Shown here piece by piece: positions 43,497 through 52,281 of a stretch of 64,000 nt of DNA. Below the pieces are notes generated by a model that saw nothing but the letters and a program-made list of their open reading frames with translations, ran no database searches and was not told the DNA's origin. The translations under genes and the position numbers were made by a program. The DNA is from Sporisorium sorghi (Eukaryota > Basidiomycota > Ustilaginomycetes > Ustilaginales > Ustilaginaceae), in the NCBI GenBank assembly GCA_023212695.1, contig JALCCG010000051.1:1-64000 (forward strand), given 5' to 3'. Each line of letters starts with the position of its first letter. Within the stretch, counting starts at the first letter, position 1.

Positions 43497-44132
43497 CTAT
43501 TCTCCTGACAATGTGTGATCGCCGGTCAAATATTTCTCGGTCAGTATGGAGAGCAGGCGAATGCCAACCTCATTCTCTCCACCTTCCGGAATGATCAGGT
43601 CGGCGTATTTCTTCGAGGGTTCGATAAACGCCTCGTGCATAGGCTTGACCGTTGTCAGATATTGATTGTGAATCGACTGGATGGTCCGGCCGCGGTCCTC
43701 AATATCACGAACGACCCGGCGAAGCAGGCGCACATCGGGATCGGTATCCACAAACACCTTAATGTGAAGCAGCTTGCGCAGATTCTCGTCGGACAGCACA
43801 TGAAGTCCTTCAATGATAACGATGTTGTTTGGCTTGAGCTCAAGGGTCTGATCCGTGAAGCGGGCATGTGCAGTAAAATCATAGACCGGTGCATAAGCGG
43901 GCTCCCCGCCCTTCAAGATGCCGAGATGCTCGATAAGCAGCTCGTTGTCGAAGGCGAACGGGTGATCATAGTTGATCGCTTCGCGTTCCGCAAAGCTGAG
44001 CTCTTTATGATCCTTGTAATAGTTATCTTGCGAAATGAAAGTCACTTTATCTGAACCAAGACGGTCAATGACAGAGCGGGCAACCGTCGTTTTGCCCGAT
44101 CCGGTGCCGCCGGCAATACCAATTATGAGCAT
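43497..44132 (-). CDS. udk: Uridine kinase
   Basis: A 211-residue nucleoside kinase that phosphorylates uridine and cytidine in pyrimidine salvage. Walker A GGTGSGKTT is at residues 8-16, followed by ISQDNYYKD, the NYDHPFAFD substrate stretch, PVYDFTAHAR and IIEGLHVL. The start at 44132 is preceded by GGGAGGG at a long spacing. A frame reaching 44333 lacks family similarity and is rejected. Confidence 0.94.
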   Translation of the reverse strand: MLIIGIAGGTGSGKTTVARSVIDRLGSDKVTFISQDNYYKDHKELSFAEREAINYDHPFAFDNELLIEHLGILKGGEPAYAPVYDFTAHARFTDQTLELKPNNIVIIEGLHVLSDENLRKLLHIKVFVDTDPDVRLLRRVVRDIEDRGRTIQSIHNQYLTTVKPMHEAFIEPSKKYADLIIPEGGENEVGIRLLSILTEKYLTGDHTLSGE

Positions 44133-44327
44133 GGCGAATCCATAACCCTCCCTAGAGTTTGCAATTTTAATATTGTAGCACAGCATGCGCTTTTTTTCAC
44201 TATGGGGATATAGAGCAAAAGCTGGGATTTTCCGAAAATTTTTATTCCTGGCATGGCATGGTGAACCCAACGGGTATGAATTATCATAGAGAGATGAGTT
44301 GCAATTGAATTTTGTGGAGGGTTTATC

Positions 44328-44963
44328 ATGCACAATGCCGCCGTTTATCCATGCAGGCCGGCTTCATTCACCAGGCAGGGAGAGGAACGGGAACAGATCG
44401 ATTGGAGTCGCTATGAAGCGGTTGTTCTCCGCGATACGGTGACCGGGCAGGCCGTAAAAGAAGCGACCGAGGTCCGTGCCTGCTGGAGTCCTGAATATTT
44501 TCATGTGCAATTTGTTTGTCAGGATTCCTACATGGTATCCGAGTATCTTCACAGGGATGAGCCGCTATATGAACAGGATGTTGTGGAATTGTTCGTGGAT
44601 GATGCCGGGAGTGGAAAGGAATACATAGAGCTTGAGGTTAGCCCGAACAATGTTGTATTTGATGCCCTTATCCGCAACGACGGCGGGAAGACGATTACGA
44701 CCAGCGATATCAAGTGGGATCTAACCGGTCTTGTGACCTCGGTCGATCATGACGAGCAGGGAAATTGGGTTTGTGAGATTACAATTCCTGCCGTGAACTT
44801 CGGTAATCCTCCACAGAGGGGGCGGAGCTGGAACGTGAATTTTTACCGGATCGACGAAGACCCTCAAGGCATCCGGGAATATCAGGCATGGAGTCCAACT
44901 GGAGAGGTGAATTACCATATTCCTGCCCGGTTCGGGAAGCTGGAGTTTGTTGATGATCTATAG
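44328..44963 (+). CDS. CBM9-like carbohydrate-binding family protein
   Basis: A 211-residue beta-sandwich protein of the carbohydrate-binding family 9-like group. Characteristic stretches are VRACWSPEYFHVQFVCQD, the YEQDVVELFVDD motif, EYIELEVSPNNVVFDA and RGRSWNVNFYRID. It has no signal peptide, so it is probably cytoplasmic. GGAGGG precedes the ATG. It is divergent from udk and ends at a strong terminator. Its sugar ligand and role are unknown. Confidence 0.85.
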   Translation: MHNAAVYPCRPASFTRQGEEREQIDWSRYEAVVLRDTVTGQAVKEATEVRACWSPEYFHVQFVCQDSYMVSEYLHRDEPLYEQDVVELFVDDAGSGKEYIELEVSPNNVVFDALIRNDGGKTITTSDIKWDLTGLVTSVDHDEQGNWVCEITIPAVNFGNPPQRGRSWNVNFYRIDEDPQGIREYQAWSPTGEVNYHIPARFGKLEFVDDL

Positions 44964-44980
44964 CATGAGGCTGTAACTCA

Positions 44981-45028
44981 AAAAGCCGCAATCGCAGATA
45001 TATGGTATCTGCGATTGCGGCTTTTCAT
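44981..45028. terminator. Bidirectional terminator
   Basis: A long stem, AAAAGCCGCAATCGCAGATA with its complement, surrounds a short loop between the convergent CBM9-like and aldo/keto reductase genes. Confidence 0.85.
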
Positions 45029-45056
45029 ATGTTTGCCGACTGTTGGATGGACAGGC

Positions 45057-46052
45057 TTACTTGAACCGGTAGGCCCGAGGCTCGGTAAACCAGAAGCTGC
45101 CGTCCTGGGAGAAGTCCCGGTATGGACTTGGTGATACCTGGTCGATCAGCTTCAAATCCTCCTCGGTCAGCTGCACCTTCAGCGCACCGAGGTTATCTGC
45201 AAGCTGCTGCTCGTTACGGATACCGACAACAGGAACAATGTTGCGCTGCAGAAGCCATGCCAGTGCAAACTGTCCCAGCGTGACTCCCTTCTCCTCCGCC
45301 CGCTGGGCAAGCAGCTCGACCTTCTCTAACTTGGCGCGGTTATCAGGTGAATCCATGTCCATGCGCTCACCGCGCGAGTTGTCCGGGAGCGGATGCCCGG
45401 CCCGGTATTTACCGGAGAGCCAGCCGCCATCCAGCGGGGAATAGGCCAGTGTAGCCAACCCGTGACGCTGTGAAGCCGGCAGGATTTCCTGCTCGATGTA
45501 GCGGTTGAAGATACTGTACGAAGGCTGATTGGTGACAAAACGCTCCAGGTTCATTTTTTCGCTGGTCCATAGGGATTCAACGATTCGCCAAGCCTCGAAA
45601 TTCGAGCAGCCGATATATCTTACCTTCCCTTGGGTAACCAGATCATCGAGCGCACGCAGCGTCTCGTCCAGCGGGGTATGCGGATCGGGCCGATGTACTT
45701 GATACAGGTCAATATAGTCCGTATTCAGCCGCTTCAGGCTTGCCTCAACCTGTTTCATGATACGGTAGCGGCTTGCGCCTTCTCCGTTCGGTCCTTCGGC
45801 GGTCCGTACCTTGAATTTGGTCGCGATGATAACATCGTCTCTGCGTCCTTGAATGGCTTTGCCTATAATTTCTTCACTCGTACCTTTGCCATAGGTATCC
45901 GCAGTATCGATAAAATTAATGCCGGAATCCAGCACACGGTTGATGATGCCAAGCGAGGTTTTCTCGTCCAAATCCCAGTCTCCGTAAGTCATGGTTCCCA
46001 GGCAGAAGCGGGATACCTCAAGTCCGGTTCTTCCCAAATAGACATATTCCAT
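45057..46052 (-). CDS. Aldo/keto reductase
   Basis: A 331-residue NADPH-dependent reductase of the YhdN/Tas-like group. The catalytic tetrad is visible: D and Y in NFIDTADTYGKGTSE, K in VIATKFK and H in YQVHRPDP. The C-terminal QFALAWLLQRNIVPVVGIRN binds the cofactor. GAGGAGGG lies before the ATG. It stands alone. The substrate is unknown. Confidence 0.93.
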   Translation of the reverse strand: MEYVYLGRTGLEVSRFCLGTMTYGDWDLDEKTSLGIINRVLDSGINFIDTADTYGKGTSEEIIGKAIQGRRDDVIIATKFKVRTAEGPNGEGASRYRIMKQVEASLKRLNTDYIDLYQVHRPDPHTPLDETLRALDDLVTQGKVRYIGCSNFEAWRIVESLWTSEKMNLERFVTNQPSYSIFNRYIEQEILPASQRHGLATLAYSPLDGGWLSGKYRAGHPLPDNSRGERMDMDSPDNRAKLEKVELLAQRAEEKGVTLGQFALAWLLQRNIVPVVGIRNEQQLADNLGALKVQLTEEDLKLIDQVSPSPYRDFSQDGSFWFTEPRAYRFK

Positions 46053-46393
46053 CCCATACCCTCCTCAATCCCATAGTACGATAGAAATCTGCTTCCATTA
46101 TCGACCTTTTATGCAGAGATGACAAGCCGGTATACAGGTGAAGGAATACCTCTGAATGCTTATTGCTTATGACGCTTTCGTAAAAAAACGCATGGTTGAG
46201 CTTCTGCACAATCACCATGATGTCATGCTGGCAGGTCGCAGGGCTACCCGCCCATCCGCCCATCGCACAGCGCGAAAAGAGGCCCACCTCAAGGGATTGA
46301 GAGGGCCTCTGTATGTGCTGTGGCATGGTGTTCTGGCTGAGGAGCAGCCGTGCAGTTGGATGGAAGTTAATGACATAAGATCAGCATAAAAAG
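46053..46393. other. Intergenic region with one hairpin
   Basis: No gene is supported in these 341 bases. An AGAGGCCC/GGGCCTCT inverted repeat at about 46277-46313 may terminate the minus-strand gene that ends at 46394 or simply be structural. Confidence 0.4.
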
Positions 46394-47518
46394 TTATTGC
46401 GCTGCTGTCACCGTAATGTCGCCGTGCTTGTCTTGCTTGGCTTGTAGATGCAAAATATCCGTCAGGAAGGCCAGCGGAACATACACATGGCCGCCTTTCA
46501 TTTCAGGAGCCGAGCCGAGCGGGCGCGGGGCCATTTTGCCAACAGAGTAAGCATCCTTGTTCAGAGTCACCGCACTCCAGACGGCTCCCTTGGAAATCTC
46601 GGCGGTTTTGCTCTTGCCGTTCCACTTGACGTCGAAGTGCAGCTGGCGCAGCACTTGAGCTGCCGGAACCATGATTTTGCCGTTGTTATCCTTATAATAA
46701 ACGCCTGATTTCATCACAACTGCAGCTGCTTGTTCCTCCGTTGCTTGACCTTGACCAAGCAGCTTCACGGCAAATTCGGGCATGCCTGCAGCCCCGGGTG
46801 CGATGCTGTATTTCTGGAACACGATATAGGCGGTTCCGCCTGAAACATAGAAGGCTTGCCCGGCATCGATGCCCTGGAACCCGTCCTCATGCTGGAAGTA
46901 ATTCTCTTGATCTGCCGCAATTGCTGTTTTGACCGCTTGATCCACAATGGCTTTGTAATCCCTTCCGAACAGGTCTTCCAGCGTCACGCGCTGTGCTTCG
47001 GCTTCGTTTCGGAAGTTGTACGTATCCACGCGGGGGTCGCCATTGTTCATTCCCATGCCCTCTGTAATGACTTTGAGGGAGATCAAGTCGCCATCCGTGC
47101 CATCCGAAGTCAGCTCATAGGTGATTGTCAGCTGATAAGGGCGCATGGTATAGCCGTTCTTATGAGCACTGGCGGCTGTTTCTGCCGCTTCCTTCTCCCA
47201 GTTGGCCATATCCTTGGAAGCGTGGGATTCGATGATGTCGTTCAGCTGCTCCTGATATTTGGTGTCGGCCAGACCCTGGAATACAGGGATTTTGATGTCG
47301 GTTTCCAGCCACTTTTCCTTGGATTGCAGCGTTTTGGATGTCACGAGTGGTGGGGTTATGGCCGGCGTTTCTGCTTGATCCGTACTCGCTGCAGTCCGGG
47401 TTTCGGCATGGACGTGGCTGGACGGCAGCCCTGAAGCGGATATCATGAGAATGCCTGCTAATCCGGCAGCTGCCAAGGTTCTGGTCAACGGGGTCGTTGT
47501 ATGTTTCATTGTTTTCAT
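46394..47518 (-). CDS. Secreted DUF4163/DUF3298 protein with C-terminal copper-amine-oxidase-like domain
   Basis: A 374-residue exported protein. The signal peptide covers about residues 1-38 (cleavage near VHAET). Residues 55-260 resemble the DUF4163 and DUF3298 pair found in RsiV and PdaC (LTITYELTSDG, then RVTLEDLFGRDYKAIVDQAV and YIVFQKYSIAPGAAGMPEFA). The last 110 residues form a copper-amine-oxidase N-terminal-like domain (IMVPAAQVLRQL, VPLAFLTDIL), a wall-associated module in Paenibacillus. It is the third gene of the sigma/anti-sigma operon and may sense or bind a wall ligand such as lysozyme. That role is inference. Confidence 0.8.
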   Translation of the reverse strand: MKTMKHTTTPLTRTLAAAGLAGILMISASGLPSSHVHAETRTAASTDQAETPAITPPLVTSKTLQSKEKWLETDIKIPVFQGLADTKYQEQLNDIIESHASKDMANWEKEAAETAASAHKNGYTMRPYQLTITYELTSDGTDGDLISLKVITEGMGMNNGDPRVDTYNFRNEAEAQRVTLEDLFGRDYKAIVDQAVKTAIAADQENYFQHEDGFQGIDAGQAFYVSGGTAYIVFQKYSIAPGAAGMPEFAVKLLGQGQATEEQAAAVVMKSGVYYKDNNGKIMVPAAQVLRQLHFDVKWNGKSKTAEISKGAVWSAVTLNKDAYSVGKMAPRPLGSAPEMKGGHVYVPLAFLTDILHLQAKQDKHGDITVTAAQ

Positions 47519-47563
47519 CGTTATTACCTCCAGTTTTATGAATGGATATCTACCATGTGTGAT

Positions 47564-48445
47564 CTACCGGATGTACTCGTTGCTGACAAGCTCGGCTGCG
47601 ATGGCTTCCGTTGGAATCGTAAATTCCACAACGCCCAGATAGCCGGGTGCGACATCGTATTCATTGAAGCTGATAACCAGTTTTCCGTCCTGATTAATGT
47701 AGAAGTTTTGGTCTTTAGCGATGGACTGGAAAATATCCTCCGGTATTTCAGGCTCCACGCCCGGCTGCTCTACCCAGTAGACGATATCCGGGTTATCCTG
47801 CATCTGCTGGCGCATCTGTTCCTTGATATTGTCGCTGATGGTTTGGATGTAACGGTCATCCTTGAACAGGCTTGGCAGCGTGATCACCATCTGATTGATT
47901 TTGTCGATCGTATCGTATTGTCTGGATTCGGCCGAACTGCCGGCCGTTTCGACGACATAGCGCGAAAGGATCAACAGCTGTTCATTATCAGTGATAACCT
48001 CATAGCCGCTGTCGAGTCCCAGATGCGCGCCGCCTTCCTTATGAAGCTGGGCCACTTCGTCTTTGAAGTTGTCATACAGCTTTTTGTTCTCTTCCAGGTA
48101 TTTGTTATTCAAGGTTTGCTCCAGCTCTGCATTACCCAGATTGGTTATGCCCGGCGTTTCCATATGCAGGTTCGTCTGGTCATCCTGCTCGGTATATTCC
48201 CTTATGGTGATGACCTTGATGATATTGCCTAGAACCGGCACATCCGACATGGCTTGGGCGAGGACTGGGCTGGTGTTCACACCGGCAAACAGCAGAATGC
48301 ATGCTGCCGCCGCGCTGGCGAGCCAGGGCAGGGTTTTATTTTTTTTTCGCCTGGCTGCAATGGTCCTGTTAACCAGCGAGCTCAATTCATCAGGAATAGG
48401 AGTGCTCTCGTACTGTTCTTTCATCCTATTCAGCTTGTCATGCAT
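47564..48445 (-). CDS. RsiV-like anti-sigma factor
   Basis: A 293-residue single-pass membrane protein. The first 40 residues are cytoplasmic (sigma-binding) and a span lies near 42-60. The extracellular part has DUF4163/DUF3298 character (LHMETPGITNLGN, then ISFNEYDVAPGYLGVVEFTIP), like B. subtilis RsiV, which binds lysozyme. The ATG overlaps the sigma factor stop (TAATG). It should hold the sigma factor inactive until cleaved. Confidence 0.88.
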   Translation of the reverse strand: MHDKLNRMKEQYESTPIPDELSSLVNRTIAARRKKNKTLPWLASAAAACILLFAGVNTSPVLAQAMSDVPVLGNIIKVITIREYTEQDDQTNLHMETPGITNLGNAELEQTLNNKYLEENKKLYDNFKDEVAQLHKEGGAHLGLDSGYEVITDNEQLLILSRYVVETAGSSAESRQYDTIDKINQMVITLPSLFKDDRYIQTISDNIKEQMRQQMQDNPDIVYWVEQPGVEPEIPEDIFQSIAKDQNFYINQDGKLVISFNEYDVAPGYLGVVEFTIPTEAIAAELVSNEYIR

Positions 48446-48957
48446 TATCGTTGTTCCTCCTCTTGATCTTTCTCACTTAAATTCACGCGCAGCTTCTGCA
48501 GTCCTTGGTATAACCGCGTTTTCACCGTGCTGACATTCTCATGAAGCACTTCGGCGATTTCTTCGATTTTCATATCTTCAAAATACCGGAGAATGATCAC
48601 GGCTCGATATTTGTCGGGAAGTTCCTCCAGGGACTGGGCCAGATCCAGATTGGGATAATGATCATGGCTGCTGGGTAATACAAACTCCAGGTTCTCGTCG
48701 TCCATGACGCGGACTTTTTTCTGTTTTCTTATGAGATCCAGGGAGGTTGTTACAATAATCCGGAAAAACCAGCTTTTTAATGAACCCGTTTGCTTCAGTT
48801 TTTCTATGGATAAAAATGCTTTGTGGATGGCGTCCTGAACGATATCGAGGGCATCCTCTTTGTTTCTAACGTAGCTGTATGCCAGTCGATAGGCGCTATC
48901 CTGATTTTCGGTTATGCACTGTATAAGAAGCTTCTCCAGCTTCCGTCCGCCTCTCAT
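48445..48957 (-). CDS. ECF RNA polymerase sigma factor, SigV-like
   Basis: A 170-residue ECF sigma factor. Region 2 is YRLAYSYVRNKEDALDIVQDA with SLKSWFFRIIVTTSLDLIRK. Region 4 is LPDKYRAVIILRYFEDMKIEEIAEVL, then VSTVKTRLYQGLQKLR. The start at 48957 has AAAGGAG upstream; a frame to 49086 is rejected. Upstream lie two perfect palindromes, TCAATTGCAATTGA (48996-49009) and CCCGCGCGGG (48980-48989). It probably drives its own operon and envelope-defence genes. Confidence 0.92.
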   Translation of the reverse strand: MRGGRKLEKLLIQCITENQDSAYRLAYSYVRNKEDALDIVQDAIHKAFLSIEKLKQTGSLKSWFFRIIVTTSLDLIRKQKKVRVMDDENLEFVLPSSHDHYPNLDLAQSLEELPDKYRAVIILRYFEDMKIEEIAEVLHENVSTVKTRLYQGLQKLRVNLSEKDQEEEQR

Positions 48958-49114
48958 GTAAATATGACACTCCTTTGGGCCCGCGCGGGTAACCATCAAT
49001 TGCAATTGACTTACGGATGCATGACGTGCAAGTCCTTCAAAAAGTTTGATTTTCCATAAAAAATTTAAAAACAGCGTCTGCCTCATTATTCAGCGAACCC
49101 TTCAGCCGTCGCAA

Positions 49115-49187
49115 CAAGAAAAAGACCCCAGTTTCACTGGGGCCTCAGAGTTTCGCGAAACTCCCCGTTTTCTGCAGGGAGTTTAAG
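49115..49187 (-). terminator. Terminator region of fabF
   Basis: On the minus strand, GGCCCCAGT pairs with ACTGGGGTC and is followed by TTTTTCTT (49115-49143). A second hairpin with AACTCCC/GGGAGTT arms lies between it and fabF (about 49159-49184). Confidence 0.8.
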
Positions 49188-49231
49188 ATGAGATCGAATA
49201 GCCCCAATACGGGGGTCTTCGGTTTTTGCTG

Positions 49232-50473
49232 TTATTCATGCTCATATTTTCTGATAACAATCACCGAGTTGTGTCCACCGAAGCCGAAGGAGTTGGACAT
49301 GCCGATCCGAAGCGCAGCTGATCTCGCCTCGTTAGGCACATAATCCAGATCGCATCCGGGATCGGCTGCATCCAGATTGATGGTTGGCGGTATGACGTCT
49401 TCCTGCAACGATTTCACGAGGGCGATCGCCTCGACGCCGCCCGATGCGCCCAGCATATGTCCGGTCATCGATTTGTTGGCGGTCACGGGGATGCGGTAGG
49501 CAGCTTCACCGAATACAGACTTGATTGCAGCCGTCTCGGACCGGTCGCCAATTACTGTGCTTGTGGCATGGGCACTGATGACATCGATATCGGAAGGGGA
49601 GAGGTTCGCTTCCGTCAGTGCCAGCTTCATCGCCCGGGCTGCACCGTTGCCGTCTTCCGGGGTTGCCACCATATGGTAGGCATCCGAGCCGGCCCCATAC
49701 CCGATTACTTCACCCAAAATGCCGGCCCCTCTGCGCAGGGCATGGGAGAGCGACTCCAGCACGAGGATACCGGCCCCTTCCGCCATCACGAATCCGTCCC
49801 GGGCCGCATCAAACGGCCGGCTGGCTCGGCCGGGATCATCATTGCGGGTGGAGAGGGCGGTTGCATTCGAGAAGCTGGCCAGCGAGATATCGGTCACGGC
49901 CGCTTCGGAGCCTCCCGCGATAATGACATCGGACCGTCCCGCCTGGATATTAAAGAAAGCTTCGCCAATCGCCGTATTGCCGATCGAGCACGCTGTAACC
50001 GGAGCCAGCGTAGAGCCCAGCGCACCGTATTTAATACTGATGAGGGCAGCCGCCATATTGGGAATCATCATCGGCACCAGAGTAGGACTGACTCGCTCAG
50101 GTCCTCGTGAAGCCAGCGTTTCACTCTGATTCATCAAGGTTTGGATACCGCCGATGCCGGAGCCGACGTATACCCCCATGCGCTCCCGGTTGATCTGGTC
50201 AAGATCAAGTCCGGCGTTATGCAAGGCCTGATCTGCCGCAGCCAGTGCAAACTGGCAGAAGCGGTCCATACGCCGGGCTTCTTTTACACCGAACATCGAG
50301 TTTGGATCAAACTCCTTTACGACACCTGCTATTTTTACTTTTTGCCTCGATGTGTCAAATGCATCTATATGTGTAATACCGGATTCTCCCCGAACAAGCC
50401 GGGACCAGAACGTCTCAACATCATTTCCCAGCGGTGAGATGACACCCATGCCGGTAATAACGACTCTTTCCAT
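49232..50473 (-). CDS. fabF: Beta-ketoacyl-ACP synthase II
   Basis: A 413-residue condensing enzyme that elongates acyl-ACP in fatty acid synthesis. The catalytic triad is C162 (VTACSIGN), H302 (SAHATST) and H339 (SMTGHMLG). The C-terminal SNSFGFGGHN loop is intact. AAGGAGGC precedes the ATG. It stands alone and not in a fab cluster, and is divergent from a MmyB-type regulator. The segment TTAAGACTTTACTAA at 50490-50504 faintly resembles a FapR-type inverted repeat but its spacing differs. Confidence 0.96.
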   Translation of the reverse strand: MERVVITGMGVISPLGNDVETFWSRLVRGESGITHIDAFDTSRQKVKIAGVVKEFDPNSMFGVKEARRMDRFCQFALAAADQALHNAGLDLDQINRERMGVYVGSGIGGIQTLMNQSETLASRGPERVSPTLVPMMIPNMAAALISIKYGALGSTLAPVTACSIGNTAIGEAFFNIQAGRSDVIIAGGSEAAVTDISLASFSNATALSTRNDDPGRASRPFDAARDGFVMAEGAGILVLESLSHALRRGAGILGEVIGYGAGSDAYHMVATPEDGNGAARAMKLALTEANLSPSDIDVISAHATSTVIGDRSETAAIKSVFGEAAYRIPVTANKSMTGHMLGASGGVEAIALVKSLQEDVIPPTINLDAADPGCDLDYVPNEARSAALRIGMSNSFGFGGHNSVIVIRKYEHE

Positions 50474-50561
50474 GGAATAACAGCCTCCTTTAAGACTTTA
50501 CTAACGGCAAGCCTTTATAACTTGTCAATCTTAAGGTTATAATGTCACGTAGAGTATCCTA

Positions 50562-50590
50562 TTACAAGATATCGTTTATCCTAGTATAAA
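50562..50590 (+). promoter_or_regulatory. Promoter of the MmyB-type regulator
   Basis: TTACAA (50562-50567) and TATAAA (50585-50590) are 17 bases apart, within the divergent fabF/regulator gap. Confidence 0.5.
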
Positions 50591-50627
50591 TACTGCTATC
50601 CTGAGTTGGATGAAGGAGGCGTACCCT

Positions 50628-51467
50628 ATGAATTCCCAAGTCAGGCTTCAAGCCTTGTCGGCTTTTCTGAAAGGTCAGCGTGCCAAAATCTCCCCCGAGT
50701 CCGTTGGATTGCCCTCCGGCACCCGAAGGAGAACACCGGGCCTGCGCCGGGAGGAGGTTGCCCAGCTGGCAGGTGTCAGCACGACATGGTATACCTGGCT
50801 GGAGCAAGGGCGCGATATTCAGGTATCCTCGTCTGTGCTGGACTGTGTTGCCAGTGCGCTGTTGCTGAATGCTGATGAGCGGAGATACCTGTATTCGTTA
50901 GCGTTCGAGAGCGGGGCAGAGCCCTACTCCGTCAAGCAGGAGGCCGTGCATATCAGCCCGTCCCTGCAAAAAATCATCACCGAGCTGAAGTACTGCCCGG
51001 TCATGATATCGGATCGCATGTGCAACATCGTGGGCTGGAACCGGGCGGCCGCGTATGTATTCCTGGATTTTGACCGCATTCCTCCCGAGGAGCGGAACAT
51101 GATCCGGCTGCTCTTCACCCGCAGGGAGTTCCAGCGGCTGGCGGTGAACTGGGAGCAGTTCGCCAGCGGCTTCCTCTCCATGTTCCGAACCTATTACGGG
51201 CAGTACGTGGAGGATGAGTGGTATGACCGTTTTCTGGAGGAGATGAAGAAGGGGCACCCGGACTTCAACCGGATGTGGGAGCAGAGCCAAGTCAGCTACG
51301 CTCCGGAGGTGCATCTGGAATTCCGGCATGCCAAAGCCGGGAAGATGGTATACGAACTCACGTCGCTGAAGGTGTACGGCAATGATGATCTGCGATGCAG
51401 CATCTACACACCCGCGCCGGATACGACCACGGAAGCGAAGCTGCGGCAGCTGATGGAGGAGAAGTGA
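50628..51467 (+). CDS. XRE-family regulator with MmyB-like ligand-binding domain
   Basis: A 279-residue regulator. The N-terminal helix-turn-helix has the hallmark RRTPGLRREEVAQLAGVS-type sequence and WYTWLEQGRDIQVS. Residues 100-275 form the MmyB-like PAS-type domain (VMISDRMCNIVGWNRAA, YVEDEWYDRFLEEM, then EFRHAKAGKMVYELTSLKV). Members of this domain family have been reported to bind fatty acids, which fits the divergent fabF. The start at 50628 has AAGGAGG eight bases before it; an ATG at 50610 overlaps that site and is rejected. Confidence 0.9.
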   Translation: MNSQVRLQALSAFLKGQRAKISPESVGLPSGTRRRTPGLRREEVAQLAGVSTTWYTWLEQGRDIQVSSSVLDCVASALLLNADERRYLYSLAFESGAEPYSVKQEAVHISPSLQKIITELKYCPVMISDRMCNIVGWNRAAAYVFLDFDRIPPEERNMIRLLFTRREFQRLAVNWEQFASGFLSMFRTYYGQYVEDEWYDRFLEEMKKGHPDFNRMWEQSQVSYAPEVHLEFRHAKAGKMVYELTSLKVYGNDDLRCSIYTPAPDTTTEAKLRQLMEEK

Positions 51468-51528
51468 GCGGAGGGGGTGGCGGTCTGGCTGGGGTACTCA
51501 GCGGGGCCATTGTTGGTGTGAGGTTGCT

Positions 51529-51890
51529 GTGGTAACCCCGGTAACTTTGGTAGACCTGGTGGCTCCGGTAGCACCAGTAGCTCCGGAACCTCCTAACCTC
51601 GGTAACTCTGGTGGCTTTGGAAACCCGGGCAACTCGAATAACTCCGTAACCCCGCACCCCGTACCCTGGGAATCCTGTAACTCCAGTAACGCCAGTAACA
51701 TCGGTAACTTTGGAAGCTCCGGCAGCTCCAGTAACTCTGGTAGCTCCCAATACTCCATTAACTACGGTAGCTCAGTTACTTCGGTAACACTAGTAACTCC
51801 AGTAACCCCTGCAACTCCGGTAACTCAGTAACTCCAGTAACTCTGGAAACCATGGTAACCCCGTAACTCCGGTCTCTGTTTCTCCGGTAA
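51529..51890. repeat. Degenerate 9-bp minisatellite (GGTAACTCC-like)
   Basis: About 360 bases are built from roughly forty variants of a 9-base unit such as GGTAACTCC, CAGTAACTC or GGTAGCTCC. The period of 9 keeps several frames open on both strands, giving fake Val-Thr-Pro and Asn-Ser-Gly rich products. There is no ribosome site. Confidence 0.85.
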
Positions 51891-52205
51891 CCTAAGCACT
51901 CTATTACTCTGCTACTCCCGGTACTCTGGCAACTCCACAAACTACCGTGCAACGGACCTCAACGCCGTTATTCTGACAATAACGGCATTATTTTAAACGT
52001 AACGGACAGGAGAGACGTTAAGGGGCCAGTATCTGATGAGTCTACCGTCTTTTACCGTAATTAGCGTATTCCATGTCCGTTAGATTTCAAAATTGCCGAG
52101 TTTATGCAAAATAACGTCTGCTCAGTCCGTTAGTTAAGTGTCCACACTCACCAAAGATATGAAGTAAGCAAGCAAGGAGCTGGTTAAGCTCTTAAGTTGT
52201 TTAAT
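51891..52205. repeat. Intergenic region with AACGGAC-type short repeats and hairpin
   Basis: No gene is seen. GCCGTTATT pairs with AATAACGGC at 51964-51986, and several copies of AACGGAC/GTCCGTTA occur up to about 52135. The motif is scattered, not in strict tandem. Confidence 0.55.
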
Positions 52206-52241
52206 CAAAAAGCCCCGTGTTAGCACACGGGGCTTTTTGGC
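52206..52241. terminator. Terminator after the SNF2 gene
   Basis: AAAAAGCCCCGTG pairs with CACGGGGCTTTTT around a short loop. It lies downstream of the minus-strand helicase. Confidence 0.85.
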
Positions 52242-52281
52242 TATCTCTTTGCTGTATATGGGTTCGCCTTAACAGCTGAGA

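Noticed and set aside
50490..50504. FapR-like operator before fabF
   Set aside because: The half-sites resemble the FapR box but the central spacing is two bases short, so it is not called.
51358..51831. Val/Thr/Gly-rich and Asn/Ser-rich frames on both strands
   Set aside because: They arise from the 9-bp minisatellite, whose period preserves every frame it leaves open.
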